From the NCBI GenBank assembly GCA_020853155.1, contig JADYZL010000272.1, positions 1 to 6,081 of the forward strand: 6,081 nucleotides of DNA. The letters run 5' to 3'. Position 1 is the stretch's first letter. Every line of letters starts with the position of its first letter. Position numbers and translations under genes: made by a program. A model generated the notes under the pieces. The model saw nothing but the letters and a program-made list of their open reading frames with translations, had not been told where the DNA came from and ran no database searches. Below are positions 5,797 through 6,081 of this stretch, in pieces. Source of the DNA: Bryobacterales bacterium. GTDB taxonomy: Bacteria > Acidobacteriota > Terriglobia > Bryobacterales > Bryobacteraceae.

Positions 5797-6081
5797 TTAG
5801 GAGCCGGCCGACGGAGCAGGCGCTTTCCCGCCCCGCACGGGGAGGACAAAGACCCGGGCGGTGAGGGGTTGCAATTCGAGGAGCAGATGGCCACCGTAGA
5901 GGCTAACGGGGGCATCCGTCCAGAAATCGAAGGCTTTCGCCGCGCCGCGGACATCCACGGAGAGCGACTCCACGGACTCCCCCCAATTGAAGAGGAATAG
6001 GAGATCCCGGCCGCCGTGGCGCAGGAGGCCCTCCTGAAAGCCGGGGTCGAACACGGCTGCTTTTCCAGTTGGCGGGCTCAG
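5797..6081 (-). CDS. C-terminal fragment of a probable glycoside hydrolase
   Basis: The frame is open from the right edge to a TAA stop at 5799-5797, giving the last 94 residues of a larger protein. A GTG at 6054 lies inside this frame, but the frame continues open to the edge in the same style, so it is probably not the start. The fragment contains DLLFLFNWGES (residues 26-36), FDFWTDAPVSLYGGHLLLEL (51-70) and PLTARVFVLP (72-81). This is the usual pattern of the C-terminal beta-sandwich of glycoside hydrolases such as GH36/GH27-like alpha-galactosidases or GH13/GH31 enzymes: an 'LFNW' strand, a 'D-W-T' strand, and a final 'L-P-x-x-A-R-V' strand. The catalytic domain is outside the window, so family and substrate cannot be assigned. 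It lies 166 bases upstream of the sugar operon on the same strand, which fits a shared carbohydrate pathway. Confidence 0.68.
   Translation of the reverse strand: MSPPTGKAAVFDPGFQEGLLRHGGRDLLFLFNWGESVESLSVDVRGAAKAFDFWTDAPVSLYGGHLLLELQPLTARVFVLPVRGGKAPAPSAGS

Noticed and set aside
1..6081. Mobile elements, CRISPR arrays, toxin-antitoxin pairs, tRNA or rRNA genes.
   Set aside because: No repeat-spacer pattern, transposase or integrase motif, small overlapping toxin-like gene pair or structural RNA signature was seen on either strand.

Overview
The window looks like chromosomal DNA from a moderately GC-rich member of the Acidobacteriota, probably near Solibacter/Bryobacter. That placement is from memory of the families and was not tested. 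The evidence is a pair of twin-arginine-type exported sugar enzymes (a Gfo/Idh/MocA oxidoreductase and a xylose-isomerase-like TIM-barrel protein), two lineage-restricted secreted proteins of unknown function, and a deoxyhypusine-synthase-like gene of the bacterial type. There is no rRNA, tRNA, CRISPR array, transposase, integrase or phage gene.

Layout. (1) Bases 1-1004, minus strand: a deoxyhypusine-synthase-like gene whose 3' end lies beyond the left edge. (2) Bases 1005-1081: a short divergent intergenic region with a strong sigma70-type promoter reading rightwards and a small inverted repeat over its -35 box. (3) Bases 1082-2989, plus strand: two consecutive genes for secreted proteins. 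The first may be a beta-propeller; the second is an orphan with two short STN-like segments and a local GC dip. (4) Bases 2985-3017: a perfect 15-bp inverted repeat between the convergent transcription units, overlapping the stop codon of the second gene. (5) Bases 3027-5630, minus strand: a probable two-gene operon, with the sugar isomerase/epimerase-like gene first and the Gfo/Idh/MocA oxidoreductase second. (6) Bases 5631-5796: a 166-bp leader with a small palindrome. (7) Bases 5797-6081, minus strand: the last 94 residues of a larger protein that looks like the C-terminal beta-sandwich of a glycoside hydrolase.

How the genes may work together. The right half (glycoside hydrolase tail, exported isomerase-like protein, exported oxidoreductase) reads as a carbohydrate-processing cluster: sugar released from a glycan, then oxidised or isomerised in the cell envelope. 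The substrate cannot be told from sequence alone. The left half has no obvious functional link to it. I see no convincing new defence or mobile system. The points most worth a second look are the deoxyhypusine-synthase-like gene in a bacterium, the orphan secreted protein at 2120-2989, and the perfect hairpin between the convergent genes.
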